This document shows, piece by piece, positions 43,690 to 52,690 of a DNA stretch of 64,000 bases (within the stretch, counting starts at the first letter, position 1; every line of letters begins with the position of its first letter). Source of the stretch: Marinoscillum sp965229915 (GTDB lineage: Bacteria > Bacteroidota > Bacteroidia > Cytophagales > Cyclobacteriaceae); contig NZ_CBDDJZ010000001.1 in assembly GCF_965229915.1 (NCBI RefSeq), positions 1,302,001 through 1,366,000 on the forward strand, written 5' to 3'. The notes beneath the pieces are model-generated. The model saw nothing but the letters and a program-made list of their open reading frames with translations, was not told where the DNA came from and ran no database searches. Both the position numbers and the translations under genes were made by a program.

Positions 43690-44151
43690 CCCCTCCAGCT
43701 CCAGCTCATAGTCGTGCTGTAAATCTGCGTGAAGCGCATTAATGGACTTGCGAATGATTTGAATCTGGCGGAGATACAGGTTCTTTAACGGAATGCTTTT
43801 GTTGACAAACCCAGATTCATCAAGCTCTGAACAATAATGCAGCAGCAACTCCACCTCAGTTCGTTTCTGTTTTGAATAACGAATGTATTTTTTGGTATTT
43901 CGGAGAATCTTACGTGCACTCTTTTTCACATAATAGACGCTTGACGTGTTCATGTCCATAAAGTCCTCGGTAATTTCAGCCTTCACCCCTGAGATGTAGC
44001 TCTCTTCGTCGTGCGCTTCAAAAAGGAGATAGGTCAATAGCTCCTTGGTATCTTTCTTGAACTTGGCCATACTCAGACATAGCTCGATCAGGTCTTCTTT
44101 TTCCTTATGCTTGAGTTCGTCTTTCAGTTGCTTGACTGTTGCTGTGATCAT
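43678..44151 (-). CDS. Small helical protein of unknown function
   Basis: 157 residues, predominantly charged helix (LKDELKHKEKEDLIELCLSM, SARKILRNTKKYIRYSKQKR), no signal peptide and no membrane segment. Its 3' end overlaps the CHAT gene's 3' end by 12 bases tail to tail. I do not recognise a family. The basic middle part would allow nucleic-acid contact, but this is not evidence of function. Confidence 0.6.
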   Translation of the reverse strand: MITATVKQLKDELKHKEKEDLIELCLSMAKFKKDTKELLTYLLFEAHDEESYISGVKAEITEDFMDMNTSSVYYVKKSARKILRNTKKYIRYSKQKRTEVELLLHYCSELDESGFVNKSIPLKNLYLRQIQIIRKSINALHADLQHDYELELEGLLH

Positions 44152-44235
44152 TGGGTAAATTTAGAGGATAGATCTCAGACACTAGATATTGGATGTTAGA
44201 CGCAAGACTGATAGACAAAGGGTATATTGCGAGAT

Positions 44236-45126
44236 ATGAAAATTCCTTATGTGCAATTCACGTTCCTAGTGGTGTTTAGTTGCTCTCTGGTGAGCTGCAA
44301 TAGTCCAAAGACCTCTCCCAACCTGGATAAGAGAAATCAGGAAAGAATAGCGAACCTCTCAGACAGAATAGTCCATAGCATCAACCATTTTGATTTTTCG
44401 GTGATCAACAATAGCTGGAACAATGAAGCGTTTAAAAACCGTTTATCAAGCATTGGTCGAGTTCAGAAAAGTGTTTTTGAGCATCTCTTTGAGTCAAAGC
44501 TCAAATTTCATATCAAATCAGGTAATCTATCACTGATTCATGATATCAACGATTACAATGGGCAGGCTTCTTTTTTGACGCTCAATCACTTTGAGGAACA
44601 CTCTGAACTGATACTCCTGGTCACTTTTCCAATGAATTATGACTTCATGAAATACCGGATTGAGATTATCAAAGGCAAGCTCGCGATTGTGGATTTTTAT
44701 AATTTCAAGGACAATCTCTGGTATTCAGAGAGCATCATTAACTCCTTACAGTGGAATTCGGAATATGATGCCTACTCAAAAGAACGGCATAACGCCAATG
44801 CTGCCGTGGGACTGTACAAACAGGCGGCAACCAGGGAAGAGAAGAAAGCAGCCTTAAGAGCTTTAAACAACATTCCAAAGACAGATATTCTGGGAAACGA
44901 ACTGAGTATCATGAAATTGACCCTCGCCATGGACTTGGGTGATACCATATATATGGGTGCGTTGGCTTCCGAATATGAACACAATCAAAGTTTATACCTG
45001 CAATATCTTTACTATTGGTTGACAGACACCACCAGACTCGGGGAGGTATACCAGTCAATTGAAAAAGAAATCGGGGAATCCATCTCATTGGATACGCTTT
45101 GGAACGGGGATCGTGTGTGGAATTGA
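44236..45126 (+). CDS. Lipoprotein of unknown function
   Basis: The Met at 44236 starts a lipoprotein signal (FLVVFSCSLVSCNSPK). The 296-residue protein is mixed alpha/beta in its first two thirds (HFDFSVINNSWNNEAFKNRL) and helical after (ATREEKKAALRALNNI). No domain is recognised. It lies 27 bases before the next exported protein, so the two may be cotranscribed. Confidence 0.6.
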   Translation: MKIPYVQFTFLVVFSCSLVSCNSPKTSPNLDKRNQERIANLSDRIVHSINHFDFSVINNSWNNEAFKNRLSSIGRVQKSVFEHLFESKLKFHIKSGNLSLIHDINDYNGQASFLTLNHFEEHSELILLVTFPMNYDFMKYRIEIIKGKLAIVDFYNFKDNLWYSESIINSLQWNSEYDAYSKERHNANAAVGLYKQAATREEKKAALRALNNIPKTDILGNELSIMKLTLAMDLGDTIYMGALASEYEHNQSLYLQYLYYWLTDTTRLGEVYQSIEKEIGESISLDTLWNGDRVWN

Positions 45127-45153
45127 TCTGATTAATGAGTATTTTCATTGGCA

Positions 45154-46395
45154 ATGAATACTTCAAAACTTCTGATATTTTTTAGCTTAATAGGTTATTC
45201 CGTTAGTAGCTTCACACAGTCAGCTGACTCGGTGCGATTGGTTAGATGGAATACGTCTGAATGCAATGATCAATATGATCCGAATAAGCTACTCAGCAGA
45301 ATATTAAATACGGAAAAAGAAGGCGAATTGACTAGCATTAATATAGGTTTTAGTGATAACTGTTGTGTGAAATTTGACCCCACAATAACGTTTAAAGACA
45401 ATCGCCTAATACTAGTACCTTACATCAATCCTGGAGAAGAAATTTGCATGTGCAATTGTTGTTTCTCAATCGAATATGTAATTGAAGGATTAACTGACCA
45501 AAGTTACAATGTGTATTTTAGAAATAAGAAATTGGAAATCACGGATGATTATTATGAAACATTTGACTCAAGTCAGTTAACCTATAATGGTGATATTATC
45601 AATAAAACTAATAAATACGGTTTTCAGGAAGGATTATGGATTAGTTTTTTTCCTGACAGCACAATAAGTACACTTGAAAAATATCCCGATAAAGTTCTCT
45701 ATTTCGAAGCAGAAGCAGATTGGGCAAAAAGGTTTTATTCAAATGGAAAACTTAGATCCTATCATCGGAAGGATACATCACAGTCATGGTTAGAGTCGGG
45801 AGAACTGGCCTATGAAACAATTAAGTATCAGATAAATGATACAGTTTTCCACAGAACTTTTACTCTTTACGAGAATAGTCAACTCAAAGAGAAGTCGCTG
45901 ACAAAAATATATCGAGTCTTGTATGATACATGCGATCGGTTAAAGGAGTATCGTAATGAAACGATATATAAGGAGTCCTATTACCAAAACGGTCAACCGA
46001 AATACTTGTATAGCCAAGACACAAGCTACCAATGGTATGAAAATGGTATCACTAAGGAGTTGACAATTGGCAAAGAAAGAATCATTCGATTCGATTCTAA
46101 TCGAAACTTAACAAGCCGCGTGTTTCGATGGAAAAAACCAGGAAGAACCTGTGGTTATGCTTTGAGCAATAGTTTATATGTCATGTACGCCAATCGTAAT
46201 GAAATTCAGGAAGTAAGACTTATTCGAGATGAATTAACAGATGATGGAACAGCCCTGGGTGTCAGCTATACCTGGCGATGGGATGAGGAGAACAACCTAA
46301 TAGAGTCACCAAGAAACTGGAGTGAGGAGATGCCCTGGGAAAGGTTTTCATCTCTTCTTGAAGAATTCCATCAGAAGCAACAAATCAATAAATAA
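45154..46395 (+). CDS. Exported protein with YwqK-like repeats
   Basis: The ATG at 45154 is preferred to a TTG at 45148. After a signal peptide (LLIFFSLIGYSVSSFTQ) the middle of the 413-residue protein carries degenerate YwqK/MORN_2 units (RFYSNGKLRSYHRK, YYQNGQPKYLYSQD, YQWYENGITKEL), the same type as in the giant CHAT protein 1.5 kb upstream. A Cys-rich patch (ICMCNCCF) near residue 105 is unusual. Function unknown. Confidence 0.6.
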   Translation: MNTSKLLIFFSLIGYSVSSFTQSADSVRLVRWNTSECNDQYDPNKLLSRILNTEKEGELTSINIGFSDNCCVKFDPTITFKDNRLILVPYINPGEEICMCNCCFSIEYVIEGLTDQSYNVYFRNKKLEITDDYYETFDSSQLTYNGDIINKTNKYGFQEGLWISFFPDSTISTLEKYPDKVLYFEAEADWAKRFYSNGKLRSYHRKDTSQSWLESGELAYETIKYQINDTVFHRTFTLYENSQLKEKSLTKIYRVLYDTCDRLKEYRNETIYKESYYQNGQPKYLYSQDTSYQWYENGITKELTIGKERIIRFDSNRNLTSRVFRWKKPGRTCGYALSNSLYVMYANRNEIQEVRLIRDELTDDGTALGVSYTWRWDEENNLIESPRNWSEEMPWERFSSLLEEFHQKQQINK

Positions 46396-46399
46396 TCTC

Positions 46400-47338
46400 A
46401 TGAAACTCCTCACCACTCTCCTTTTCACTTTGCTCCTCACTTATGCTTGCTCCCAGCCAGTTCGACTGGACATCCAACCAGAAGGCGTGCTATTCACCGA
46501 AAACTCCGACACCATCCTTTTCCACCAAACGGCGGAGAAATCTCTGAACAGTGAGTATACACGGTCCAATTACATTCATCCACTCTACGCCTTGGATGGA
46601 GAAGTACTCACTGAAGACTTCCCCGAGGACCACCCACACCACAGAGGTATCTTCTGGGCCTGGCACCAGCTTTATGTAGGTGAAAAGCGAATTGGTGATG
46701 GTTGGTTGATTGAAGACTTCAAATGGGAAGTACTACGTGTGAAAGAACTATCCACAAAAACCAAAGCTAAAAGCGTCCAAACAGATGTAGTTTGGAAATC
46801 GCCATTGTGGACAGATGATACCGGAAACGAAAAGCCACTGGTTTCGGAAACTACCACCATCACCGTCCACCTAGCCAAAGCGAATTACCGCCTAGTGGAC
46901 ATCACGATTTCCATGATTGCACTGGAGCCCGACATGCGACTGGGAGGATCAGAAGAAGCGAAAGGGTACGGTGGATTTTCACCCAGAATCCGACTATCAG
47001 ACAACATCATCTTCACCGGACCAGAAGGGCAGGTGGAGGCGCAAAACTTGCCGGTATCCGCTGGTGGCTGGATGGATATTTCTGGGTCTTTAGGAAAAGG
47101 TGGTTCACCTGCAGGTATCACGATCATGGCGCACCCAACAAATCCCGGTTATCCCAACCCCTGGATTCTACGCGCCAAAAACAGTATGCAAAACGCCGTG
47201 TTCCCTCACCCCGGTGCTCAGGCGATTCCACTTTCAGACACTGAACCTACAGTTTTGAAGTATCGACTGGTGATTCACATGGGATTGGAACCGGAAGTGA
47301 TTGGTAAGCTGCATAAGGAATATAAAAAAGGTGATTAA
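46400..47338 (+). CDS. DUF6807 (PmoA-like) lipoprotein
   Basis: The Met at 46400 gives a lipoprotein signal (LLFTLLLTYACSQ). The 312-residue protein has the family's conserved PLYALDGEVLTEDFPEDHPH and HHRGIFWAWHQLYVG, plus RLGGSEEAKGYGGFSPRI and a late YRLVIHMG. DUF6807 proteins are common in Bacteroidota polysaccharide loci and are sometimes labelled PmoA-like, although methane oxidation is not implied. It starts five bases after the previous stop. Confidence 0.8.
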   Translation: MKLLTTLLFTLLLTYACSQPVRLDIQPEGVLFTENSDTILFHQTAEKSLNSEYTRSNYIHPLYALDGEVLTEDFPEDHPHHRGIFWAWHQLYVGEKRIGDGWLIEDFKWEVLRVKELSTKTKAKSVQTDVVWKSPLWTDDTGNEKPLVSETTTITVHLAKANYRLVDITISMIALEPDMRLGGSEEAKGYGGFSPRIRLSDNIIFTGPEGQVEAQNLPVSAGGWMDISGSLGKGGSPAGITIMAHPTNPGYPNPWILRAKNSMQNAVFPHPGAQAIPLSDTEPTVLKYRLVIHMGLEPEVIGKLHKEYKKGD

Positions 47339-47426
47339 CAAAGGAAACTTCACTCCCCGAATCACTGCACAACACCTTTTAAAATCTTCTCATTTTGTGA
47401 GCGAGAGTAACAAGTATAAACAAAAC

Positions 47427-47450
47427 AACTGCCTCCCTCCGGAGACAGTT
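47427..47450 (-). terminator. Hairpin terminator between DUF6807 and M56 genes
   Basis: AACTGCCTCC pairs with GGAGACAGTT (9 of 10) around CTCC. On the minus strand it is followed by the T-rich GTTTTGTTT. It lies about 60 bases past the M56 stop codon. Confidence 0.6.
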
Positions 47451-47511
47451 GAATACTCGATGTGTACTAAGTTTTTTAATTGATTTAATCCTCTAACACC
47501 CCCACCCAGAT

Positions 47512-49182
47512 CTACTGAATGGCAAACATGGAGCTGATCTGGAAACCATTTGGATCGCCAATCTGGATCATGACGGCATCTCCTTTCTGTGCATCTTTCA
47601 AGAGTCCTGCTAATTCAATAGAAGATTTCGGCATGATCTTTTTGTTCGTAATTTGTGTGACCATTCCCTTGCCTCTCATCAGGCTAACTGTAACATTTCC
47701 CGCTTGCTTTTCCAGCACGCTGAAGTCTACAAATTCGGAAATTACATATTCCAGTTCTACCTTAAACGCTTTATCCTTTAGCGAGGAAAAGGAAACGCCT
47801 TCTTGGCTGCTGACCGCCTTACCGTCTACAAAAAGATCCATCGGAGCTGGGGGCAAATCCATACGATTCGCTTTTTCCCAGTTATCACTTTCTCTGAAAA
47901 GTGGAAAATGATACAACTTGGTCACCTCAGCCGGCCCATCTATGATGTCGATAATGAGGTAATCCTCAAGCTCCGCCTGGCTAAGCAATTCACCAATATT
48001 GAAGGAAGCGCTTTCTTGCAGCTTCTTGCTCGCATGACCTACTTTCTGACCTTTTCGCACCAGCTCCACACCAACATGGATGTTGTCTTGTTTGTCATTG
48101 CTGATTTCAAATCTAAACTCACCCGCACTGTTTTTTAGCTTCGAAAACTCAAGACCTTTGTTCAATGGAACCCCGTCAATGAAAAATTGCATTTCGGCTA
48201 TTTCACTAGCTGTCCGATCCATCTCACCTAAAGGTTGGCTAGTTAGAAATGCGTTGCTTTGTGCAGTCATCAGACCTACTAATAAGATGGAGGACAATGC
48301 TACTGCCACTTTTACTTTTCCGGTCAGTCCGGATTCTTTTACTTTCATCATGGTTATTCTCTTTTTGATAAATGATAAATTGAAATTGTGTACCAACCCG
48401 TATGAGTTGTTGCTGATCAATTGTCTCAATAGCAAGGTTTGGTACTCCACTAAGGAATAACCCTGGTTAATCATTTGCTTGTCTACAATGTATTCATGAG
48501 TTGCTTTTAGGGATTTTATCAGCTGCCAGACCACTGGATTAAACCAAAGGAAGGCCGCTATCAGTTGAACAAAAATTAAGTCGATCGAATGTCGCTGATC
48601 AATGTGTGTCTTTTCATGTGCCAGAATCTGATCAAATGAGGCATCGCTGCACGTCTCTTCAGGCACATACATGGCATTCAAAAAGGAAAATGGAGCCAGC
48701 TTGTAAGGCAGTTTCACCACCACCACTCCATCGATGATTTCCTGGACATGGCGCTTTCTTAAGCGATGCATCCAGGTATAGGTCCAGATCGTTCGGTAGA
48801 TCAATGCAATCACTCCAACGGCATATATCAATAATACGCTGCTCAGTAGCCATTGCCTCACATCCATGGATGGAATGATGGAATACTGCTCTGGAGGATT
48901 TACCGCACCACTTCGGGCCTCAAAGACCCAGTTATCCAGTGACTGGTAATAAGCCATCCGCATGGCACTAAGCTCCGAAACTGGTCGGTTAATGACACTC
49001 TCGGCTGATGGCATGAAATCAAAACTCAAAAGCGGGATCACCAAAGCAAAAACCAGAATAGTCAGCAGAAAGAACCGATTGAGGTTAAAAAACGTCAATC
49101 GCTTGAGGAGTAGGGCATAAAACGTATACAGCAATGCCAGTGTCACACTAGCCTCCAGTAAGTATAGTATGAGCTTATCCAT
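47512..49182 (-). CDS. M56-family (BlaR1-like) membrane metallopeptidase
   Basis: 556 residues. N-terminal membrane helices (LILYLLEASVTLALLYTFYA) are followed by the zinc motif in ILAHEKTHIDQRHS (HEKTH) and the third-ligand segment THEYIVDKQM, a helix (VAVALSSILLVGLM), then a periplasmic region of about 240 residues with two repeated units (MQFFIDGVPLNKGLEFSKLK and MDLFVDGKAVSSQEGVSFS). It should relieve BlaI repression on sensing an envelope signal. It overlaps the repressor gene by 8 bases. The sensor part is much longer than in the 10714 paralogue. Confidence 0.88.
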   Translation of the reverse strand: MDKLILYLLEASVTLALLYTFYALLLKRLTFFNLNRFFLLTILVFALVIPLLSFDFMPSAESVINRPVSELSAMRMAYYQSLDNWVFEARSGAVNPPEQYSIIPSMDVRQWLLSSVLLIYAVGVIALIYRTIWTYTWMHRLRKRHVQEIIDGVVVVKLPYKLAPFSFLNAMYVPEETCSDASFDQILAHEKTHIDQRHSIDLIFVQLIAAFLWFNPVVWQLIKSLKATHEYIVDKQMINQGYSLVEYQTLLLRQLISNNSYGLVHNFNLSFIKKRITMMKVKESGLTGKVKVAVALSSILLVGLMTAQSNAFLTSQPLGEMDRTASEIAEMQFFIDGVPLNKGLEFSKLKNSAGEFRFEISNDKQDNIHVGVELVRKGQKVGHASKKLQESASFNIGELLSQAELEDYLIIDIIDGPAEVTKLYHFPLFRESDNWEKANRMDLPPAPMDLFVDGKAVSSQEGVSFSSLKDKAFKVELEYVISEFVDFSVLEKQAGNVTVSLMRGKGMVTQITNKKIMPKSSIELAGLLKDAQKGDAVMIQIGDPNGFQISSMFAIQ

Positions 49183-49552
49183 TTTTTTTCTGTGATTTTA
49201 ACTCTTCCAGCATTTGTATGGCTTCATCCAGCTCCTTTTCATTGAGCTTCTTGCTTTCTGAAAAGAAACTGACCACTTGCTTCAGCGAATTATCATAATA
49301 ATCCGTCACCAGACGCGAGAGCTGCCCCTTACTGTAATCTTCTTTCTCGATGAGTGGGTGGTACTGATGTGACTTGCCGTAGGCAGTATAGCCCACGATT
49401 TCCTTTTGCACCAACACCCTTACGATCGTCGAAACCGAATTGTAAGGAGGTTTAGGGTCGGGATATTGATCCAGTATATCCTTGATAAATCCTTTTTCAA
49501 TATCCCAGAGGATCATCATGATCTTCTCTTCTGCCTTAGTGAGTGTAACCAT
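49175..49552 (-). CDS. BlaI/MecI/CopY-family repressor
   Basis: 125 residues: LTKAEEKIMMILWDIEKGFIK, then PPYNSVSTIVRVLVQKEIVG (recognition helix) and a dimerisation tail with LNEKELDEAIQML. It is translationally coupled to the M56 gene. Its upstream region, shared with a divergent dehydrogenase, contains one TAC-N4-GTA dyad and three evenly spaced palindromes, so it probably regulates itself and perhaps the dehydrogenase. Confidence 0.9.
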   Translation of the reverse strand: MVTLTKAEEKIMMILWDIEKGFIKDILDQYPDPKPPYNSVSTIVRVLVQKEIVGYTAYGKSHQYHPLIEKEDYSKGQLSRLVTDYYDNSLKQVVSFFSESKKLNEKELDEAIQMLEELKSQKKNG

Positions 49553-49577
49553 TGCTTTTGAGTTTAGATTAATCAGC

Positions 49578-49591
49578 TATACAATAGTATA
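49578..49591. promoter_or_regulatory. TAC-N4-GTA dyad upstream of the second blaI
   Basis: TATAC-AATA-GTATA has perfect 5-base arms and the TAC-N4-GTA core also seen in the first blaI's operator 1 (TAC-ACTT-GTA). It lies 26 bases before the repressor's start. Confidence 0.55.
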
Positions 49592-49646
49592 ACTTAATTT
49601 TAAGTTTACCAACTTATTATTAAGTTTTATAATTTAATTTTAAGTT
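49591..49646. promoter_or_regulatory. Three stacked 16-base palindromes, 20-base period
   Basis: AACTTA-N4-TAAGTT at 49591-49606 and 49611-49626 have perfect arms. A third at 49631-49646 (AATTTA-N4-TAAGTT) has one imperfect arm. The centres are exactly 20 bases apart, about two helical turns, as expected for cooperative repressor binding. The array lies between divergent blaI and the dehydrogenase. Confidence 0.6.
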
Positions 49647-49729
49647 AAATCAACTGATTATGTCAATAAATGGAGGTTTTCCCATAGTTTCATTGATGAT
49701 TAAATCAGCAGAAACACTATTTTACTCAC

Positions 49730-50704
49730 ATGAAGGCAGCAATTCGTAGAAGGTACGGCTCACCCGATCAGATCACAATAGAGACCGTGGACCAACCGAT
49801 TCCTAAAGATCATGAAGCCCTGGTAAAAATTCATGCGACTACCGTCAACAGAACCGACTGTGCCAATCTTACCGCCAAACCATTCATTATGAGGTTCGTG
49901 CTCGGGTTCTCCAAGCCAAGAAAAATCACCCTGGGAACGGATTTTGCCGGTGAGATCGTAGCGATTGGTAAGGACGTAACTTCCTTTCAGGTTGGCCAAC
50001 GCGTGTTTGGGTTTATCGACTTAGGTGCTGAGTCTCACGCAGAATACGCTACAATTACAGCAGACCATCTATTTCCTATTCCCGATAACATCACTTACAA
50101 TCAAGCTGCGGCAAGTCTGGAGGGAGCCAACTATGCCTACACGTTTATTCATAAGGTATCGCTACAGCCTGGACAGAAGGTACTTATCAACGGAGCAACT
50201 GGAGGAATAGGCTCTGCCCTACTTCAGTTTGTCAAACAGTTTGATGTGGAAGTTGCAGCTACCTGCAATACCAAAAACATTGAGCTCATCAAATCATTAG
50301 GAGCTGACAAAACCTATGATTACACCAAAGAAGATTTCACTGCTGGCCATGAAACCTATGACTACATTTTTGATGCTGTAGGTAAAAGCACCTTTGGCAA
50401 GTGTAAACGGCTATTGAATAAAAACGGCGTATACATCTCCTCTGAATTGGGCCCCTATTCCCAAAATCTCTTTTATGCGGCAATATCCTTTCTGACAGAT
50501 AAGAAAGTAATCTTCCCAGTTCCCTACAGCAAAGACAAGACCATTCCTTACATCAGCTCCTTGCTGGAACAACAGAAATTTCAACCAGTAATTGATCGGA
50601 AATATGAGCTAGAGAACATCCGTGATGCTTTTGACTATGTGCTTACAGGTGAGAAAACCGGGAATGTCCTTATCCAAATTACAAAAGCTGAAAGCCAAAG
50701 CTGA
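49730..50704 (+). CDS. NAD(P)-dependent medium-chain dehydrogenase
   Basis: 324 residues, zinc-independent MDR family: the opening AIRRRYGSPDQITIETVDQP, GTDFAGEIVAIGKDVTSFQV, and the nucleotide-binding INGATGGIGSALLQFVKQF. The C-terminus (TGEKTGNVLIQI) is typical of quinone-oxidoreductase-like enzymes. It is similar to the 2697-3653 protein in layout. It is divergent from the second BlaI gene and shares its palindrome-rich upstream region, so BlaI control is possible. Confidence 0.85.
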   Translation: MKAAIRRRYGSPDQITIETVDQPIPKDHEALVKIHATTVNRTDCANLTAKPFIMRFVLGFSKPRKITLGTDFAGEIVAIGKDVTSFQVGQRVFGFIDLGAESHAEYATITADHLFPIPDNITYNQAAASLEGANYAYTFIHKVSLQPGQKVLINGATGGIGSALLQFVKQFDVEVAATCNTKNIELIKSLGADKTYDYTKEDFTAGHETYDYIFDAVGKSTFGKCKRLLNKNGVYISSELGPYSQNLFYAAISFLTDKKVIFPVPYSKDKTIPYISSLLEQQKFQPVIDRKYELENIRDAFDYVLTGEKTGNVLIQITKAESQS

Positions 50705-50808
50705 TTATTCATACAATTCTTTTCACCTCATCATTTGGATCGACTAAATCGGTAAAGAACCTACAAACCCCGAATCGCCTCACCTAAACGTTTCTATGAT
50801 GATCTTTT

Positions 50809-51165
50809 TCATGGCTTTTTATGGTATTGGTAGGACAAGATCATGAAGTATATGGCCAGTATCCATGGAATCACAAAAGCGAGCAATGTCGTGACCAGAC
50901 GAAAGTCATCTGGTTCGATCATAGTAAATAGGGATAAGCACAACAAATTGGCTAGTGCCGCCAGGAAATAAACTCTAAATTGTCCATTAAGCACACTTTT
51001 GAAAGCGAAAAAAGCCCCTACTAAAAACTGGTACACCCCCACTCCAAACTGAAGATAAAGGATGAGCATCATCAGACCATTTTCAAAAATGGATGCGAGT
51101 AAAATCAACAGGATGGAAATGACAATTCCCAATTGAACATAATAATTAAAGGTTTTCATAGCCAT
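50809..51165 (-). CDS. Small four-helix membrane protein
   Basis: 118 residues with four hydrophobic segments (LGIVISILLILLASIF, YLQFGVGVYQFLVGAFFAF and two more). It is similar in size and pattern to the next gene upstream (51181), and both contain a GVYQ motif in the second helix, so the two are probably paralogues. It is the last gene of the GbsR-controlled cluster. Function unknown. Confidence 0.6.
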   Translation of the reverse strand: MAMKTFNYYVQLGIVISILLILLASIFENGLMMLILYLQFGVGVYQFLVGAFFAFKSVLNGQFRVYFLAALANLLCLSLFTMIEPDDFRLVTTLLAFVIPWILAIYFMILSYQYHKKP

Positions 51166-51180
51166 TATTTTGTTTGATTA

Positions 51181-51549
51181 TCAATTAGATACGGGCGACA
51201 CTCGCTTCCACAGCAAATCTTCAATTACTACCAGGAAGTAGATGGCAAAAATCCACGGTACTCCAAAGACCAATACCTGCCATTGAAAATCACTAAGATC
51301 CAAACTCAATCCCAAGATGATCAGGAGAATCACATAGCCTTTGACGCCTACCCAGTAAATCGTTAGTAGCCCCTTGTTTCTTTTCAGCCGAGTTATGAGC
51401 ATCCAGCTCATGCCATACTGATACACACCCAGCAGGAACATGAGCAGTCCTGCATAGAAATACCCAACGCCCTGATCAGGCCCTTGCAGTCCACATGCAA
51501 GGGCTACTAAAATCATCAGGCTTTGGATGTAAAAGTGAAGCTCTTTCAT
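51181..51549 (-). CDS. Small four-helix membrane protein, paralogue of the previous
   Basis: 122 residues, four hydrophobic segments including FYAGLLMFLLGVYQYGMSWM and FGVPWIFAIYFLVVIEDLLW. The FxxPWIxAIYF segment is shared with the 50809 protein (VIPWILAIYFMIL). It starts two bases before the stop of the 51552 gene's downstream boundary, indicating cotranscription. Confidence 0.6.
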   Translation of the reverse strand: MKELHFYIQSLMILVALACGLQGPDQGVGYFYAGLLMFLLGVYQYGMSWMLITRLKRNKGLLTIYWVGVKGYVILLIILGLSLDLSDFQWQVLVFGVPWIFAIYFLVVIEDLLWKRVSPVSN

Positions 51550-51551
51550 GG

Positions 51552-51914
51552 CTACTGAGCAGTTACTTCAGCTTGAGCTCTGTTACGCAGACGGAAAAAG
51601 ACAAACAGGTTGAAGAAATGCATGCCGCCAAGAATCAGTATGATTGCCCCGATCTTTAGACTCAGCTTTTCAATCACCACCTGCACGGAATCAATTTCCC
51701 CCATAATCTGCAAGGTATAAACGGCATACCCGACATTAATCAGGTAAAAACCAACGATTAAAAGTTTGTTCACACTGTCAGCCAGTGCTTCATTTCCATG
51801 AAAAATATCAACCAGGAAAATTCGGCCATTATTAAATAATGTTTTTGCCACCCACACGGTGAGCACCACCGTGATTGGTAAATAGATGCCATAAGTTAAA
51901 ATAGAGTAGTTCAT
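51552..51914 (-). CDS. Small membrane protein
   Basis: 120 residues with three to four hydrophobic segments (YGIYLPITVVLTVWVAKTLF, LSLKIGAIILILGGMHFFNL). No family is named. First of three small membrane-protein genes after the GbsR-type regulator, with a candidate operator (51948-51965) directly upstream. Confidence 0.6.
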   Translation of the reverse strand: MNYSILTYGIYLPITVVLTVWVAKTLFNNGRIFLVDIFHGNEALADSVNKLLIVGFYLINVGYAVYTLQIMGEIDSVQVVIEKLSLKIGAIILILGGMHFFNLFVFFRLRNRAQAEVTAQ

Positions 51915-51947
51915 GACTTTGATGTTTAAGTTTACTAATTATTGTAT

Positions 51948-51965
51948 TTTCAGAAATATTTGAAA
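51948..51965. promoter_or_regulatory. GbsR-type operator candidate 2
   Basis: TTTCAGAAATATTTGAAA matches the pattern TTTCA-N8-TGAAA seen exactly upstream of the regulator gene. It lies 34 bases before the start of the first small membrane-protein gene. Confidence 0.6.
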
Positions 51966-51984
51966 GTAATATTTAAAAAAATAG

Positions 51985-52479
51985 TCAGAGTTTCATCAGC
52001 AGTTTCAAAAACCAGTTTTGATCGGATTTTACAAACTTGTCCAGGACACCGTCCACCTTTTCACTAAAGTCCTTGAGTTCACCTGTCACCGCTTTAAATT
52101 CATCCACTTTCTTCCCACTGCCCTCTACTGCCTGCACCTGACTAAGCACTTTGATGATGGGTTCGATCTCTCGTTTTCTTCGTTCTCTTGATACCTGTCG
52201 CGCCAGCTCCCAAACGTCCTTATCAGCTATGAAATAGTCCTTACGATCTCCCACTCGGTTTTCCTTTGTGACGATTCCCCAATCCATCAGCGCCCGCACA
52301 TTCATGTTCACATTACCTCGAGACATCTGCAGCTCATCCATGATATCGTCAGCAGTAAGAGGCTCTGGACTGATGATCAGCAGCGCATGTATCTGTGCCA
52401 TCGCTTTGTTGATGCCCCAGTTGGAACCCAAGGTACCCCATGCTTGAATAAACTTATGTTTTGCGTCCAGGTAATCCAT
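51985..52479 (-). CDS. GbsR/MarR-family transcriptional regulator
   Basis: 164 residues with the GbsR-like winged helix: FIQAWGTLGSNWGINKAMAQ, LTADDIMDELQMSRGNVNMN (recognition helix) and GIVTKENRVGDRKDYFIAD (wing). A helical C-terminus follows. It lies upstream of three small membrane-protein genes. Two copies of TTTCA-N8-TGAAA, one before its own start and one before the first membrane-protein gene, point to autoregulation and control of the cluster. Confidence 0.87.
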   Translation of the reverse strand: MDYLDAKHKFIQAWGTLGSNWGINKAMAQIHALLIISPEPLTADDIMDELQMSRGNVNMNVRALMDWGIVTKENRVGDRKDYFIADKDVWELARQVSRERRKREIEPIIKVLSQVQAVEGSGKKVDEFKAVTGELKDFSEKVDGVLDKFVKSDQNWFLKLLMKL

Positions 52480-52510
52480 AGTGATACAAACGTACAGTTA
52501 TTTTCTAAAG

Positions 52511-52528
52511 TTTCAAAACTTTTTGAAA
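52511..52528. promoter_or_regulatory. GbsR-type operator candidate 1
   Basis: TTTCAAAA-CT-TTTTGAAA is a perfect palindrome with 8-base arms, 32 bases upstream of the GbsR-type gene. It fits the same TTTCA-N8-TGAAA pattern as 51948-51965. Confidence 0.62.
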
Positions 52529-52690
52529 GTTTATGAGTGGTGGGGTAGACACTATGTACAAACGTTTACTGAGCATGAAACCAATTCGTTTCCTTATTTG
52601 TCTTGGCCTAATGCTAATCTATGCGTTGATCAGCTCCCTGTGGTTTGGGTAAAAACTATTCACTGGTGTTACCGCCTGATCATTGTACTA

